A stretch of 64,000 nt of DNA from Paracyclopina nana (lineage: Eukaryota; Arthropoda; Copepoda; Cyclopoida; Cyclopettidae). The position numbers and the translations under genes are program-made. Location: NCBI GenBank assembly GCA_019096065.1, contig JAGUCH010000002.1:9436501-9500500 (forward strand), given 5' to 3'. How positions within the stretch are numbered: the first letter of the stretch is position 1; every line of letters begins with the position of its first letter. Shown piece after piece: positions 36,216-48,136 of the stretch. Under the pieces are notes generated by a model. It had not been told where the DNA came from. It saw nothing but the letters and a program-made list of their open reading frames with translations, and did no database searches.

Positions 36216-39200
36216 CTTTCATGGGAGCCAGGGTCTCCCTGTTGGCCTGTGTAGCTGCTGCAGCAGAGCATAACAGGTACCGCCCAGGCTCCAGGCCAGG
36301 GCCAATGTACCCTGAATTTTTTTGCTTGGCCCAAGCCTCTAGGTCAGCACAGACCTCAGGAGGCTGAAAAAGGACACTTTCATCCACTGACATGGGAGCC
36401 AGGGGCTCCCTGTTGGCCTATGTAGCTGCTGCAGCAGAGCATAACAGGTACCGCCCAGGCTCAGGGCCAGGGCCAATGTACCCTGAATTTTTTTGCTTGG
36501 CCCAAGCCTCCAGGCCAGCACAGACCTCAGGAGGCTGAAAAAGAACACTTTCATCCACTGACATGGGAGCCAGGGGCTCCCTGTTGGCCTATGTAGCTGC
36601 TGCAGCAGAGCATAACAGGTACCGCCCAGGCTCCAGGCCAGGGCCAATGTACCCTGAATTTTTTTGCTTGGCCCAAGCCTCTAGGTCAGCACAGACCTCA
36701 GGAGGCTGAAAAAGGACACTTTCATCCACTGACATGGGAGCCAGGGGCTCCCTGTTGGCCTATGTAGCTGCTGCAGCAGAGCATAACAGGTACCGCCCAG
36801 GCTCCAGGCCAGGGCCAATGTACCCTGAATTTTTTTGCTTGGCCCAAGCCTCTAGGTCAGCACAGACCTCAGGAGGCTGAAAAAGGACACTTTCATCCAC
36901 TGACATGGGAGCCAGGGGCTCCCTGTTGGCCTATGTAGCTGCTGCAGCAGAGCATAACAGGTACCGCCCAGGCTCCAGGCCAGGGCCAATGTACCCTGAA
37001 TTTTTTTGCTTGGCCCAAGCCTCCAGGCCAGCACAGACCTCAGGAGGCTGAAAAAGAACACTTTCATCCACTGACATGGGAGCCAGGGGCTCCCTGTTGG
37101 CCTATGTAGCTGCTGCAGCAGAGCATAACAGGTACCGCCCAGGCTCCAGGCCAGGGCCAATGTACCCTGAATTTTTTTGCTTGGCCCAAGCCTCTAGGTC
37201 AGCACAGACCTCAGGAGGCTGAAAAAGGACACTTTCATCCACTGACATGGGAGCCAGGGGCTCCCTGTTGGCCTATGTAGCTGCTGCAGCAGAGCATAAC
37301 AGGTACCGCCCAGGCTCCAGGCCAGGGCCAATGTACCCTGAATTTTTTTGCTTGGCCCAAGCCTCCAGGCCAGCACAGACCTCAGGAGGCTGAAAAAGAA
37401 CACTTTCATCCACTGACATGGGAGCCAGGGGCTCCCTGTTGGCCTATGTAGCTGCTGCAGCAGAGCATAACAGGTACCGCCCAGGCTCCAGGCCAGGGCC
37501 AATGTACCCTGAATTTTTTTGCTTGGCCCAAGCCTCTAGGTCAGCACAGACCTCAGGAGGCTGAAAAAGAACACTTTCATCCACTGACATGGGAGCCAGG
37601 GGCTCCCTGTTGGCCTATGTAGCTGCTACAGCAGAGCATAACAGGTACCGCCCAGGCTCCAGGCCAGGGCCAATGTACCCTGAATTTTTTTGCTTGGCCC
37701 AAGCCTCTAGGTCAGCACAGACCTCAGGAGGCTGAAAAAGGACACTTTCATCCACTGACATGGGAGCCAGGGGCTCCCTGTTGGCCTATGTAGCTGCTGC
37801 AGCAGAGCATAACAGGTACCGCCCAGGCTCAGGGCCAGGGCCAATGTACCCTGAATTTTTTTGCTTGGCCCAAGCCTCCAGGCCAGCACAGACCTCAGGA
37901 GGCTGAAAAAGGACACTTTCATCCACTGACATGGGAGCCAGGGGCTCCCTGTTGGCCTATGTAGCTGCTGCAGCAGAGCATAACAGGTACCGCCCAGGCT
38001 CCAGGCCAGGGCCAATGTACCCTGAATTTTTTTGCTTGGCCCAAGCCTCAAGGTCAGCACAGACCTCAGGAGGCTGAAAAAGGACACTTTCATCCACTGA
38101 CATGGGAGCCAGGGGCTCCCTGTTGGCCTATGTAGCTGCTGCAGCAGAGCATAACAGGTACCGCCCAGGCTCCAGGCCAGGGCCAATGTACCCTGAATTT
38201 TTTTGCTTGGCCCAAGCCTCAAGGTCAGCACAGACCTCAGGAGGCTGAAAAAGGACACTTTCATCCACTGACATGGGAGCCAGGGGCTCCCTGTTGGCCT
38301 GTGTAGCTGCTACAGCAGAGCATAACAGGTACCGCCCAGGCTCCAGGCCAGGGCCAATGTACCCTGAATTTTTTTGCTTGGCCCAAGCCTCCAGGCCAGC
38401 ACAGACCTCAGGAGGCTGAAAAAGGACACTTTCATCCACTGACATGGAAGCCAGGGGCTCCCTGTTGGCCTATTTAGCTGCTACAGCAGAGAATAAATGG
38501 GACCGCCCAGGCTCCTGGCCAGGGCCAATGTACCCTGAATTTTTTTGCTTGGCCCAAGCCTCCAGGCCAGCACAGACCTCAGGAGGCTGAAAAAGGACAC
38601 TTTCATCCACTGACATGGGAGCCAGGGGCTCTCTGTTGGCCTATGTAGCTGCTACAGCAGAGAATAAATGGGACCGCCCAGGCTCCAGGCCAGGGCCAAT
38701 GTACCCTGAATTTTTTTGCTTGGCCCAAGCCTCCAGGCCAGCACAGACCTCAGGAGGCTGAAAAAGGACACTTTCATCCACTGACATGGGAGCCAGGGGC
38801 TCCCTGTTGGCCTATGTTGCTGCTGCAGCAGAGCATAATAGGCACCGCCCAGGCTCCTGGCCAGGGGCAGGGCCTATGTATCCTGAATTTTTTTGTTTGG
38901 GAGAAGCCTCTGGGTGTGCACTGACATGTTTGTGATGACAAAAAAAAGTTTGTCCATGACTTCACTTTCACTTGTCGGTTTTATCTGTTTTACTGTAAAG
39001 GCATTTTTGTAAAAAATGTGCATTTTTGAATCGCTCCAGGAGCTCCATCTGCAGACATATAATGAATTTTCTTTTTTGTAATGACAGTTCCAATCTTTGA
39101 CTTTCATCCAGAGTTGAAAAATCAAAAATCCATCCACTGACATGGGAGGAAAATGCCCTCAAAGTAGGGTCCGAAAAAGTGAATTTTGGCCAATTTCCAA

Positions 39201-39504
39201 CTAGTTTGTTTACGTTTTTCAACTTTTTTTCCCTGACACCTAGAGACCCCCCCAGGGCCTAGATAATTAGGGTATAGTTGATTTCTGGCCATACCCACAC
39301 CTCCAGCTAGGCCCCCATTCATTTTTGCCTTAATCTAAACAGCCTTTTGCTTACTGCACCACTTGACCACCCTAGAGTGGTCCAGTGGTCATGAAACTTA
39401 ATTTTTGTACTTTTCACACCATTACAAGGGATTTGGGCCAAAAAACTGATTTTCGAATCCGAAACCTTGTATCAGGATTGCCTGTGGCTTACAGTCAGGA
39501 GCTG
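36216..39504. repeat. Right inverted terminal arm
   Basis: Inverted counterpart of the left arm, about 1 kb longer because its repeat array has six more units. Its outer 721 bp match the left terminal block without any visible difference in the translated comparisons. It ends at 39504 followed by TTAA. Confidence 0.88.
36219..38783 (-). repeat. 171-bp tandem array, right arm, fifteen units
   Basis: Unit borders (inverted orientation) fall every 171 bp from 36389 to 38783, 14 full units, with a slightly degraded unit at the inner edge (36219-36388). The 140-bp diverged copy at 38783-38923 mirrors the one in the left arm. Unit variants occur in the same order next to the outer edge of both arms, so the arrays expanded or contracted after the arms were established. 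Confidence 0.95.
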
Positions 39505-39508
39505 TTAA
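39505..39508. other. Target-site duplication TTAA, right
   Basis: Directly follows the right terminus (GGAGCTG|TTAA) and matches the left copy at 26119-26122. Confidence 0.85.
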
Positions 39509-41488
39509 ATGGAAAAAAGTCCCTCGAGACAATTTATTTGGAAGCGAAAGAAGTTACGCACGCACTGTTTAATGGTCACGAACTGCATTTTCAATGAAAA
39601 GGAATCGGCGAGCCATCTGCTATATTTAGATAATTGGCTTTGCAATGCTTAGATAAGGCCATGTCTGTCTATTTGCAAATGCCCGCTTGCCCCACAGCCA
39701 CATCTGGTAGTACATGACCATATGCCCTCGGGAAAAGTGCGCATCTCCAGCACAATTTCTACCTACTTTGCCACATTTGCACACTCCATTGGGTAGATAT
39801 TGACTTTTACACCTTTTTCCCATGCCTGTCCTCACACCCAAAGAGATTGCTGCTGTTTCACCTCGAAGCAGCACTTTTGTGCATTTCCACAAGCCTTCTA
39901 TAGCCAGCGCAGTGATTGTTGTTAGAAAAAGGGTTAGCACGCATGGAAAGATCGAAATCTCGGATCAAAGTGCCATGAGGTGTACTTTAAAATTGCTTTT
40001 GATGTGCGCACCTACTAATCTTAGTTTTCTTTAGCCTTCAATCTTGAGCGATGAGAGAATGCTTAGCAAGCACAAAAAGACAAATAGGTCTTGCGCACAA
40101 AAAAGTTATGCAGCTTGTTGTGTTACTCTCTTTTCTTCCTTTTTCTATCATGCTGACTTCAAGTATGGCTTCTCCTTTTGAATCACTCTCCTCCATGTTC
40201 TGTAATACAGCGTATGTGCTATCGCGTGGGCAAAGTACGGAGGAGATTTATTGTGTTTGTGAGATGGCTACCTATTTTGCAACCGGACTTTTTTACTGTT
40301 CCAAGTATTTTTTGCTGCGTCATCTTTTCCATACATTTACAATGCTAGTATTTTCTCCAAATCAGTCGACAGAACTATTGCGCATTTACATGCGTGCAGA
40401 CTAGCTTTTTTTGACCATATCTCCGGTGGCAAAGCAACATGGCTATGATGGATGGCTTTTTGCTCGTCAAGAAGAAAAAAAAGCTGGTGCTTGTTGGATC
40501 TTGCATTAAAAGTGACGAAAACAGATGTGTCGACGATATGGCATTTGGTGGCCTCAAGAGCGTAAAAATTGCAAAATATGGCTTGCGCGAAAAGTCCGTA
40601 ACTTCAGTGCAAATACCACCTAGAGCTGTCGAAATTGATAATGTTCTACATGTTCACAATGGAATTCAGAAGTGACAGCCAAGTGTGAAAGCTGCTGTTT
40701 TGAAAAAATTCGGGAGTGGCTACGGCTGCTCTCTCGCAATATTTGACGGATGATGCTGAAACGCCTCTGGCTTGAACTCGGTGAAAAATTAAGCAATTCT
40801 GCAGCTCTTTTGCTTAAGGTCAGGCAGAGAAAAAAATACTTTTTGCTAGGCTAGAAGGTAGGTCCAAGTTCAACATGACTTGGCAAATGGCAATTTTCCT
40901 GAGTGCTTCCCACCACGTAGCACAATTTATCAATCAAGGCGGCGGAGGAGAAGCATTTTACAATTTTCTTGTAAACTTGTTGCGCGATAAAATACAATGT
41001 GGGAAACATAAAAAGCTTACCTTCAGTATGCAAATTTCAACAAGTAACAATATATCACTTATGAGAAGGGGCCAAACTCTACTTTCTTTCAGTGTCACTC
41101 TTGTTCACACGTACGTAGCTGTAGTTGAAGTAAAACGCACTCGGCAGCAATAAGTGAGTGTGTGTAGACCCTGGTTAGTAAACGACTAGTGCTTTCACTT
41201 TTCTGGTCTACTGAGAAGTGAGCTGAGCTCAACTGGTTGCTCGCGGCCTCTCGAAGCCGGGGAGGATACTATGTACTGCTACCGAGGCCGAGGCGCGCAG
41301 AACGTGGTTCGCCTCGTAGGAGCTTTTTTGCTTTTGAGACTTAATACGAAGCCTACGAAGCAGTTTGAGGTCATAAAGGTATCCCAAGTTACCCCAGCGT
41401 ACTGGATCAATGGCAAATCAATCTTTTCATCACGATATTCACAAATTCTGCTCAATGGGGTGTAAAAAAGACTTTATTATTGCTTCAT
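39509..41488. other. No supported gene, right flank of the transposon
   Basis: Short open frames only. A minus-strand frame at 39626-39940 opens with a hydrophobic stretch and has five or six cysteines (RCKSQYLPNGVCKCG) but lacks an ATG. I cannot support it as a gene. Confidence 0.5.
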
Positions 41489-44400
41489 TTAAACATAATT
41501 AGGGTCAGAGTACTTGGTTGTCACTCCGCTTGGCTTGGAGCCCTCTTTTAACCATGAATATGAAGAGTGCAGCTTCCCTAGTTTGGGACAATCGGAGCCC
41601 GCTTTCTCCTGATACTTGTGCTCCACCTGTGGAAGATGATGAAAAAACACCAATATAAAAGCAATTGACAAAGCATGCAAGGCAACGTTGTTTGCTTGTT
41701 ACCAGAGATAGCAATGTGTCCAGCAGGAATGCGGCGTTGCGTTGCACGAACTTCGGGTCCACGTGCTTGAGCCGATCCGAGCGGAGCTGAAATTATAGGC
41801 GCATTATAGCATGAAATAATAGCCGAAAATAGGAGATTACCGCCTGATCAATGTGCCTCAGGTGAGCGTGGAAAACGGTGACGAGGCTTTCGTTGACAAG
41901 AGCCCTGAAAAAGAGAAAAAGTTTACTCTCACGTTTCGGATAAGCCACAAAAGAGACTGTAGTAGTGCAAGCAAACAAGCGCCTACTCTATCAAAGCAAT
42001 CTACTCGCGCACAAAAAGTCTATACGACTGCTAGAAGCCAGCTTTGATGCTTGGGTAATTAGGGCTTGATACTCGAGCTTCGCTACCCGTGCTTCATTGG
42101 TGCCGTTACGCCGTAAGAGCTGCATATCATGAGGATGGAACTCAAAGCATTAATATTACCTAGTTGATGGACTGAATAAGCGGAGGAGGCTGTCGGTCAA
42201 GTTGAGGTACGAGAGCGAGAAGCTTGTCGTGTTTCTCGTCAAGGCCACAAAACACTGATCTTGCACGTACGAGTGGACACTTGGAAGACCAGCTGAAGCC
42301 ATTTCCTCCAAAAACCTGTCGGTGCCAGCTTTGTTGAAACAGTTGATGGGCTCCCACTTGTCCTCTTGGGCTCTTAGCTTCACCGCGTCCACATGCTTGT
42401 CCCGATGCTCGCAAATCTATTTCATAGGAGTGAACGAGAAATAAACAGGCAAATAAATTGCAGCATTCCGCTACTCACTGTCCGCTCCACGTTTCGCCGC
42501 AAGTGCGAGTCCACCAGGAACAGAAGGTCGAGGCCAGATTCTCGAAGGCCAGAACACTGCTTACGAATCGTTTCCACGCAAACAGAGATCACCTCAAGCG
42601 GCGTGGAAGGCGAAAATATTTGCTTTTCCACACGTTCCAAAAACTTGGTCTGCTGATCACGCACCCAGACCAGCAAAGATGACATCTTGAAGTCGGACGA
42701 CTCCTGGTCGTCTGAGGCTCGGCAGAAAGCCTTTCTGAACTCAACGGCAGAATCGAGAATGCCAGCGAAAAAGACCACAGATTGCCTTTGAATGTAGTTG
42801 GCAGTAGCGCTGTCAAGCTTTCCGCTCCTGCAATTAAGAAGGAAGCGAGAGGTAGACATAGAGAACTTTTAGGAGCCTCAGGTAATGAGCGTCACCTCAA
42901 CGAGGCCAGACAAATGGCCTCGCGATGCTGGAGGAAAAGATCTGCAGCCTGGGCTGACCGGCCGAGTCGGCACAAAAGTTCAACGGCATTACGAGCTGCC
43001 CTCGGGCCTCCCTGGAAGGACTTTTCGGTGCTCAACTCGTTAGCGAGGACGTCAATGAGATGCTGAATTTTGGCCTCTACCCTCGCTGACGCATCTTGTG
43101 CAACGGGGCTGTCGGATCCATTGGCTCGGCAAAACTCGGAGGCCTTGAGCACGAGGTCTGCCGCTTGAGAAAACTCTCGTTGTGCTATGTACACCTAGTT
43201 GAGAAATTTTAATCTTCTCAGAAAGACACAAGTGAAGTTGACACGACTCACGTCTAGATCTTCCGGGAGCTCCACTAGCCACTCGGGCAGAACGATATCT
43301 TCTCTCGTTTTGGGATTGTGTTTTGAATTTTCGCCACCACCTGACGATGATGATGACCTTGCGGCAGTGTCAAGGCTTTGATCTTGGCCATCTTCGTCAA
43401 AAGGATTGGCGGAGGACGGCGGCTCCTTTGATTCCCTTTTCAACGCCCCGCGTCGGGCACTCCTGCATCAAAAGGGAAAAATCAACGTGCAACAAAATGA
43501 GTAAGAGGACTGAGGGCATACTTTTTAGATAGTGTCTCTCTTCGATACAGCAGCTGGGCAGCCTCCATTTCCTTTTTGGCGCTCTTTGCCTTCTCAAATG
43601 CATCCATCCAAGCCTGAAACGTAAGCTTCACTTGCAAATGCAATGGCATGATGTAGCATATAATGAAAAGACCTGTTTAGCCTCAGCGTTGGCGCACTGG
43701 AACAATCTGGCCTCGGGAGAAACGAGGAGCTTGAATGTGTGTTTTATGCCACCCAAATCTCGCACGTTCACCACGGCCAAGCTATCCAGCTCGTAAAAAC
43801 AGGAGTACTTAAATCTGAAAATGGAACGGTTGGCCAAAGGTAAATCTACCTCAGAAACTCGTGATGAAAGCGATTTTTTGCAACATTATACGTAAGGGAA
43901 AATTGCACAATGTACGTTTTTTATGATCTTGGAAAAGACCTTACCAGTAAATAATGGCAGTAAAAAGGCTGCTAAGATGTTACAGCATTAAGGAAAAATA
44001 TAACGAGGTCGTGACATTCTTTCAATATTTAGTCTTTCAGGCCTTGGGTTTCATCGTGCAATGCTAACAGATGCAAAATACTATAATCAGTGTAATAAGT
44101 ATCTTTCATCAGGAGTAAGAGCCTTAGGCTTTCGCAGGAAAGCAATTGCAAACATGCAAACTGAATGCAGATTATGAGAGCACTCATAGATGCGATCGTG
44201 CATATTTCCAGATAGATACTTTCCTCGGTGATCAGCCCGCTAAGCCCTTGTGGCATCTTGCGTAATATATGTAAAAAAGGTTATATATGGCCAGGTAGTG
44301 CGGTAACTTCTTAGCTAGCTCAAATGGCGACAAGCGAACACAAAAGTGACATTTAGCAAAGCTGCCAACAAACTCGTGGCAAGCATTCGGGGAAAAAGCA

Positions 44401-46521
44401 TATATACTTGTTATGTTTGAAAAATGACATTTTCCATCTAAAAAAAGAAACTGGAATACAAGTCGGCCTACTTCGCTAAATAAAATCATAAATAATGGGT
44501 TGTGATGCCAGCATAAACATAATTATTATATATGGCTGCATATCATTACTCACCGAACAGGACCGCGGCGATTTGGCAACCATGTTGCAACCATAAAGCC
44601 ATCATTGGTCAAATAACCGTGAACACGGTGCAACGCCGTATTTTCCGCAATATCCATTTCTACCAGGTCACCATCGTGCATCAAATAACGAGTTGGAACG
44701 TCAGCAATGTGCGAGCAATCCTCCACTTTTTCCAGCAACTCATACAATCGTTTCCTCCCCTCGTCAAACTCGCTTTTTGATGCCTTTCCTAAGGTCTCGG
44801 GGTCGACATTGTTGATTTCCTCCTCTTCCTCAACTTCAAAGTCATCCGAGTCAACTTTTTCTCCACTAACACTGAACTGCATCAGCTCTTGGAGGAGGTT
44901 TCTTTGTTCGGTTATCATATGCGAAAGCTGGTACATCTCTGATTCCAGAAATGCGATTTCCTTTGCGGTGTCGATAAACTGCCTATAGTTTTGATAGACA
45001 TTCTTCTTTAATTGCGAATGGGTATTTTCAGATAGGGTCTGAAAGAAAGATTGATCATCAAAGCGTTGCATTCCTTACAATCAGATGTATGCCTTTCAAA
45101 AGTCAGTAAAGCGAGGGGAAAACTTTGCTCTCCATTAATTTACGAATAGTTGAAGGTCGAGCAAGTAAATAACCAGTGCAGTGGGGAATTGAAACGAAAA
45201 AGAAAAGCTGTTGAAAGCACAACAGGTGGATTAATTGACACGTTAGCATAATTAGTGCCCTTAATTAGACCACAAGAGTGATGCAGCATATTGTTTCAAG
45301 CTGTTACGGGTCTAACGTTAAGAAGGCCAATTTACGCCAATAAATCATCTGCTGCAAGGCCTCTTGTGAATATTGAAAAAAATCCAGGGTCTGGTACTTC
45401 CCGATTCCAGCTTGAAAAATCAGCAAATTAGCAACTAGCTCGCGCGATTAGCTCGACAATACTTAACTGGTACTATACTATGCTGATGCCCTTTATTGGA
45501 ATCGGGCTAGTAGTTACTTTCTTGTGCATTTTATCCTCATTCTATTACAATTAATGCCGCTTCGACTTAAAGTAAGTTTACCTATGGCTATTCCTATTCC
45601 ATTTCTGAGATTGAATACACGAGACATTTTAGCAAAAATCTGACAAAAAATCATGTATACTGTAACTGAAACTCTTTATTCATTATCTATGCTAGTCCTT
45701 TTGAATAAAATGAGAAGCAGTAATCATGAGTTACACTTTGCTGAACCAATAAAAAATGACGTAAAGTAATTCTCATGTTTCTCATGGGGTTTGCTAGCAT
45801 ATACGGTACCGTCAAATGTATGCGTAAGCTCCCCTTCAATCAGTTCCCCATTTTAGTTGCTGAATTAAAAGATGGTGTTGCATAGTTTGTCTGGAGCTTT
45901 GGTATGACTACTTGGGCGCTTTGACTTGAGGGCCTACTTTTTTCTTAAGCGGAATAAAAATTATAAGTAAGATCAATCTGACACTGTCAGTTTGCACAGT
46001 TGTAGTAAATGTCAAACCCAAACTGACGTTAGCTCAAAATCTTGTCCCTCTAGGCCACATGGATATGTAAGTATGCAAATAGGATAAAGAAGCTTTCACT
46101 TTCCTACAATTAAAAATTCTTGAATCAATGTAAGACGCACATTCAATAGAAAATTATGCATGCATCTATTTGTGAGCAGAATGATATATTGCTTCATTAC
46201 AAGATCAAGAAGTGAAAAGCTACCTGTTTATGCTGACAACGGAAAAATTCAGGATTTTATGTGTCTAATCGAGAAATCGAGAAATGCTCACAAAAATTAA
46301 CCTTGCCTGAATTCCTTCAAAGACATTTCTTGCGTCAATAAAATCAGCTTCTACTGGCACTTAAAAAGTGATGAACATACCTTGATGTTATTTCTTTGCA
46401 AGAGTAGTTCGTGACCTCCAACGCTCCTACGAGCGATTTCCTTTACGTACACGCCCGGATCGTAGTCCAAGGCACCCAATTTTCGCCCCAAAAGCGTCAA
46501 ATCTGACGTTGTTGAAGTCAT
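41489..46521 (-). CDS. EXOC8: Exocyst complex component 8 (Exo84), eleven exons
   Basis: Exons: 46521-46381, 45038-44554, 43814-43673, 43613-43522, 43462-43252, 43194-42896, 42827-42479, 42416-42160, 41904-41841, 41786-41703, 41626-41489. All junctions are GT-AG and in phase; the total of 2,262 nt gives 753 aa, close to human EXOC8 (725). The exocyst tethers secretory vesicles at the plasma membrane, and EXOC8 is a Ral-effector subunit. Residues 48-105 hold the conserved coiled coil (YQNYRQFIDTAKEIAFLESE, YQLSHMITEQ). A PH domain spans about 175-265 (YLMHDGDLVEMD to FKLLVSPEARLFQ, then AWMDAFEKAK). LPEDLDVYIAQREF opens the helical Exo84 C-terminal domain, which ends in DPNYV. The first intron (1.3 kb) is much the longest; most others are 57-80 bp. 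AATAAA (minus) lies at 41473-41478. An acidic, low-complexity linker (EVEEEEEINN) lies before the PH domain. Confidence 0.95.
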
Positions 46522-46906
46522 TCTTTGGTTAATCTAAATCCGCGAAATTTCTCGCCCAAATTTGTTGATCCTCCCCTCAGTGATGGTTCGAATCGGCTCT
46601 AGCTCAATAATATAATATACGACACACCGCTAAATGACCAGCATATTGAAAGTCAAAAGTCTCTTAACTTAAGCTAAGAGTTTTTTATTTCATCAATATC
46701 CGAATCATACAATTTATCTGTGGCTTTTGATGTAGTTCAAGTCTTCGAAGAAAAAAAACGTGAGGCTCAGAATGTGTAGTTCGCTTCACAGTTTCAGTAT
46801 GCATGACAGTGACAGCTAGCACAGCAGCACTCAATGGTAACATTATGAAATGGAAAGTGATTAACATTCAAACGTAGGCGGTTTCCTAGATAAGCAAAAC
46901 CGGAAA
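46522..46906. promoter_or_regulatory. Probable shared promoter, EXOC8 and PRMT-like gene
   Basis: A 385-bp gap separates the divergent start codons of EXOC8 (46521, minus) and the PRMT-like gene (46907, plus). I see no TATA box I would defend. Head-to-head spacing this short usually implies a bidirectional promoter. Confidence 0.45.
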
Positions 46907-48036
46907 ATGAAGGAAAAGAATTGGCATGTCTCTCAACTCGAGACCACGATGAAATACAAGGAAGTCTCTGCTCTATATCGGAATGCAATTATGAACGTTA
47001 AAACAAGGATAAATGGGAGCGTTGTGCTTGACTTGTCACTCAGTGGCGGCCTTTTCAGCCTTTTTGCAATTGCTGCTGGAGCAAAACGGTGCTATGTAAA
47101 GGTAGCTAGCACTGACGACATTGCCACGAAAACGGAACTTTATACAGACAACCACTGCAGTGACAAAATTATCCTGTTTACTGACCAGAGGCAAGTTCGC
47201 GACTCAGTGTACGTAATACTCAATCAGGCCTATGGCCAACTTCCGTTTGTGAACGGAAAAATCCTGGAAGTAATTGAGGCTCGTGATAAGCTCCTGGTTT
47301 CTGATGGAATTATTATACCTCATGAAATTAACTTCCTCATTGGTGCTTTAGAAGACCCCAATGCTACCAAAGAAATGGCATCTGATTGGCAATTTCCGTA
47401 TGGCATTACCTTCAACCATGCCTTACAGGTACTTTTATTTTCACTTTTATAGTTGCATGAATGTGGGCCTACAAACAAACTCCCAAGAGACCGTTTTCAT
47501 AATGCAGTAGGTATAAAGCAAGTAGTTGTTAATGTTACTTGTTATGAATAATTAGAATGGTTTACATTTCAAAACTTTTTATTTTCCTAAACTTATAAAT
47601 CTTTCTCAAGATTGCAGGTCAATGCATCACAGCCAAAAGAATTGATGGTCGCTCAGTGGCAAATGATCCTGTGTTGGTTGGCCAGGTTAACCTTCTCACT
47701 ATGAAACGAGATAAATGTGAAAACTTCCTAAATTCTTTTGACATTTCGCTAAACCGAAATTGTACGGTACACGGCTTTATTTTTTGCTTTGACGTGAACC
47801 TAATGTCAAGCAGATTTACCAATTGGCCAGGATCAAAGAGAGTTTTGTATGAGCCAAACGTTTTCACATTGCCAACACCCATAAAAGGGGAAGAAAGCGA
47901 TTTAGTCAGAGGCTCTCTAAACTTTCATGCTAAGAAAAACTCCATCACTGTGGAAGGGTCCATGACAATCAATATCGACCTCCCTTTGAAAAAATTCGTT
48001 GAGAAACGGCTGCGCGAAATCCACTATGAACTATGA
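46907..48036 (+). CDS. PRMT-like protein lacking catalytic motifs (pseudoenzyme or pseudogene)
   Basis: Two blocks: 46907-47427 (174 codons to the donor CAG|GTACTT) and about 47618-48036 (ending REIHYEL, stop). The fold is that of class I protein arginine methyltransferases: YRNAIMNVK aligns with the helix before motif I, ARDKLLVSDGIIIP with the ARxxWLxxxGxxxP block, WQFPYGITF with WDNVYGFDM, and VHGFIFCFDV with the barrel strand VHGFAFWFDV. Key residues are gone: the SAM-binding glycine loop VLDVGCGTG reads VLDLSLSGG, the double-glutamate loop (SEWMGY..ESM) reads LNQAYGQLPFVNG with neither glutamate, and THW is not conserved. The two blocks do not join in frame with the obvious donor and acceptor, so a small exon is missing from my model or a frameshift exists. 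AATAAA lies at 48099-48104. It runs divergently from EXOC8 and convergently toward the next gene. Confidence 0.65.
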
Positions 48037-48136
48037 TGCAAGCTGTTCTTCATGTATACTATGTTATTATAAACTTTTGTCATAAAATCAGCGCAGACAA
48101 TAAAATATAGCGAGTAATATGAATCATCTGATAAGA

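Larger units (their letters stand above)
26123..39504. mobile_element. 13.4 kb DNA transposon carrying a transposase and a virus-type glycoprotein
   Basis: The two ends are inverted copies beginning CAGCTCCTGACTGTAAGCC, flanked by TTAA. The outer unique part of each arm is about 720 bp (26123-26841 and 38784-39504). The three open frames lying across it translate identically in both arms, so the arms are young or kept alike by conversion. Inside these come inverted 171-bp repeat arrays, then a 7.8 kb core with two genes transcribed away from each other: transposase (minus, 28464 to about 33051) and membrane glycoprotein (plus, 33659-36073). TTAA suggests piggyBac or Kolobok chemistry, but the transposase does not show piggyBac features I know. 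A cut-and-paste element with an envelope-type cargo is the simplest reading. Confidence 0.9.

Noticed and set aside
26123..39504. Reading the large element as a piggyBac or as a Maverick/Polinton
   Set aside because: TTAA fits piggyBac, but the transposase motifs do not; there is no family B polymerase, packaging ATPase, capsid or retroviral-type integrase expected of a Maverick.
39626..39940. Minus-strand frame with a hydrophobic start and several cysteines
   Set aside because: No ATG start, no convincing acceptor and no family match; kept only as a remark.
40051..40404. 117-codon plus-strand frame with a signal-like stretch (MQLVVLLSFLPFSIML)
   Set aside because: Cysteine pattern fits no known secreted family and no splice partners are evident.
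42040..42160. Extra exon LLRRNGTNEARVAKLEYQ between EXOC8 exons 8 and 9
   Set aside because: Its phase does not match exon 8, whereas exon 8 joins exon 9 (41904) directly in phase.
47428..47617. A 24-bp intron at 47428 followed by a small exon to repair the PRMT-like frame
   Set aside because: It would restore the frame, but 24 bp is far below the 53-bp minimum seen for introns in this window.
46907..48036. Calling the PRMT-like gene an active arginine methyltransferase
   Set aside because: Both the SAM glycine loop and the two catalytic glutamates are absent.
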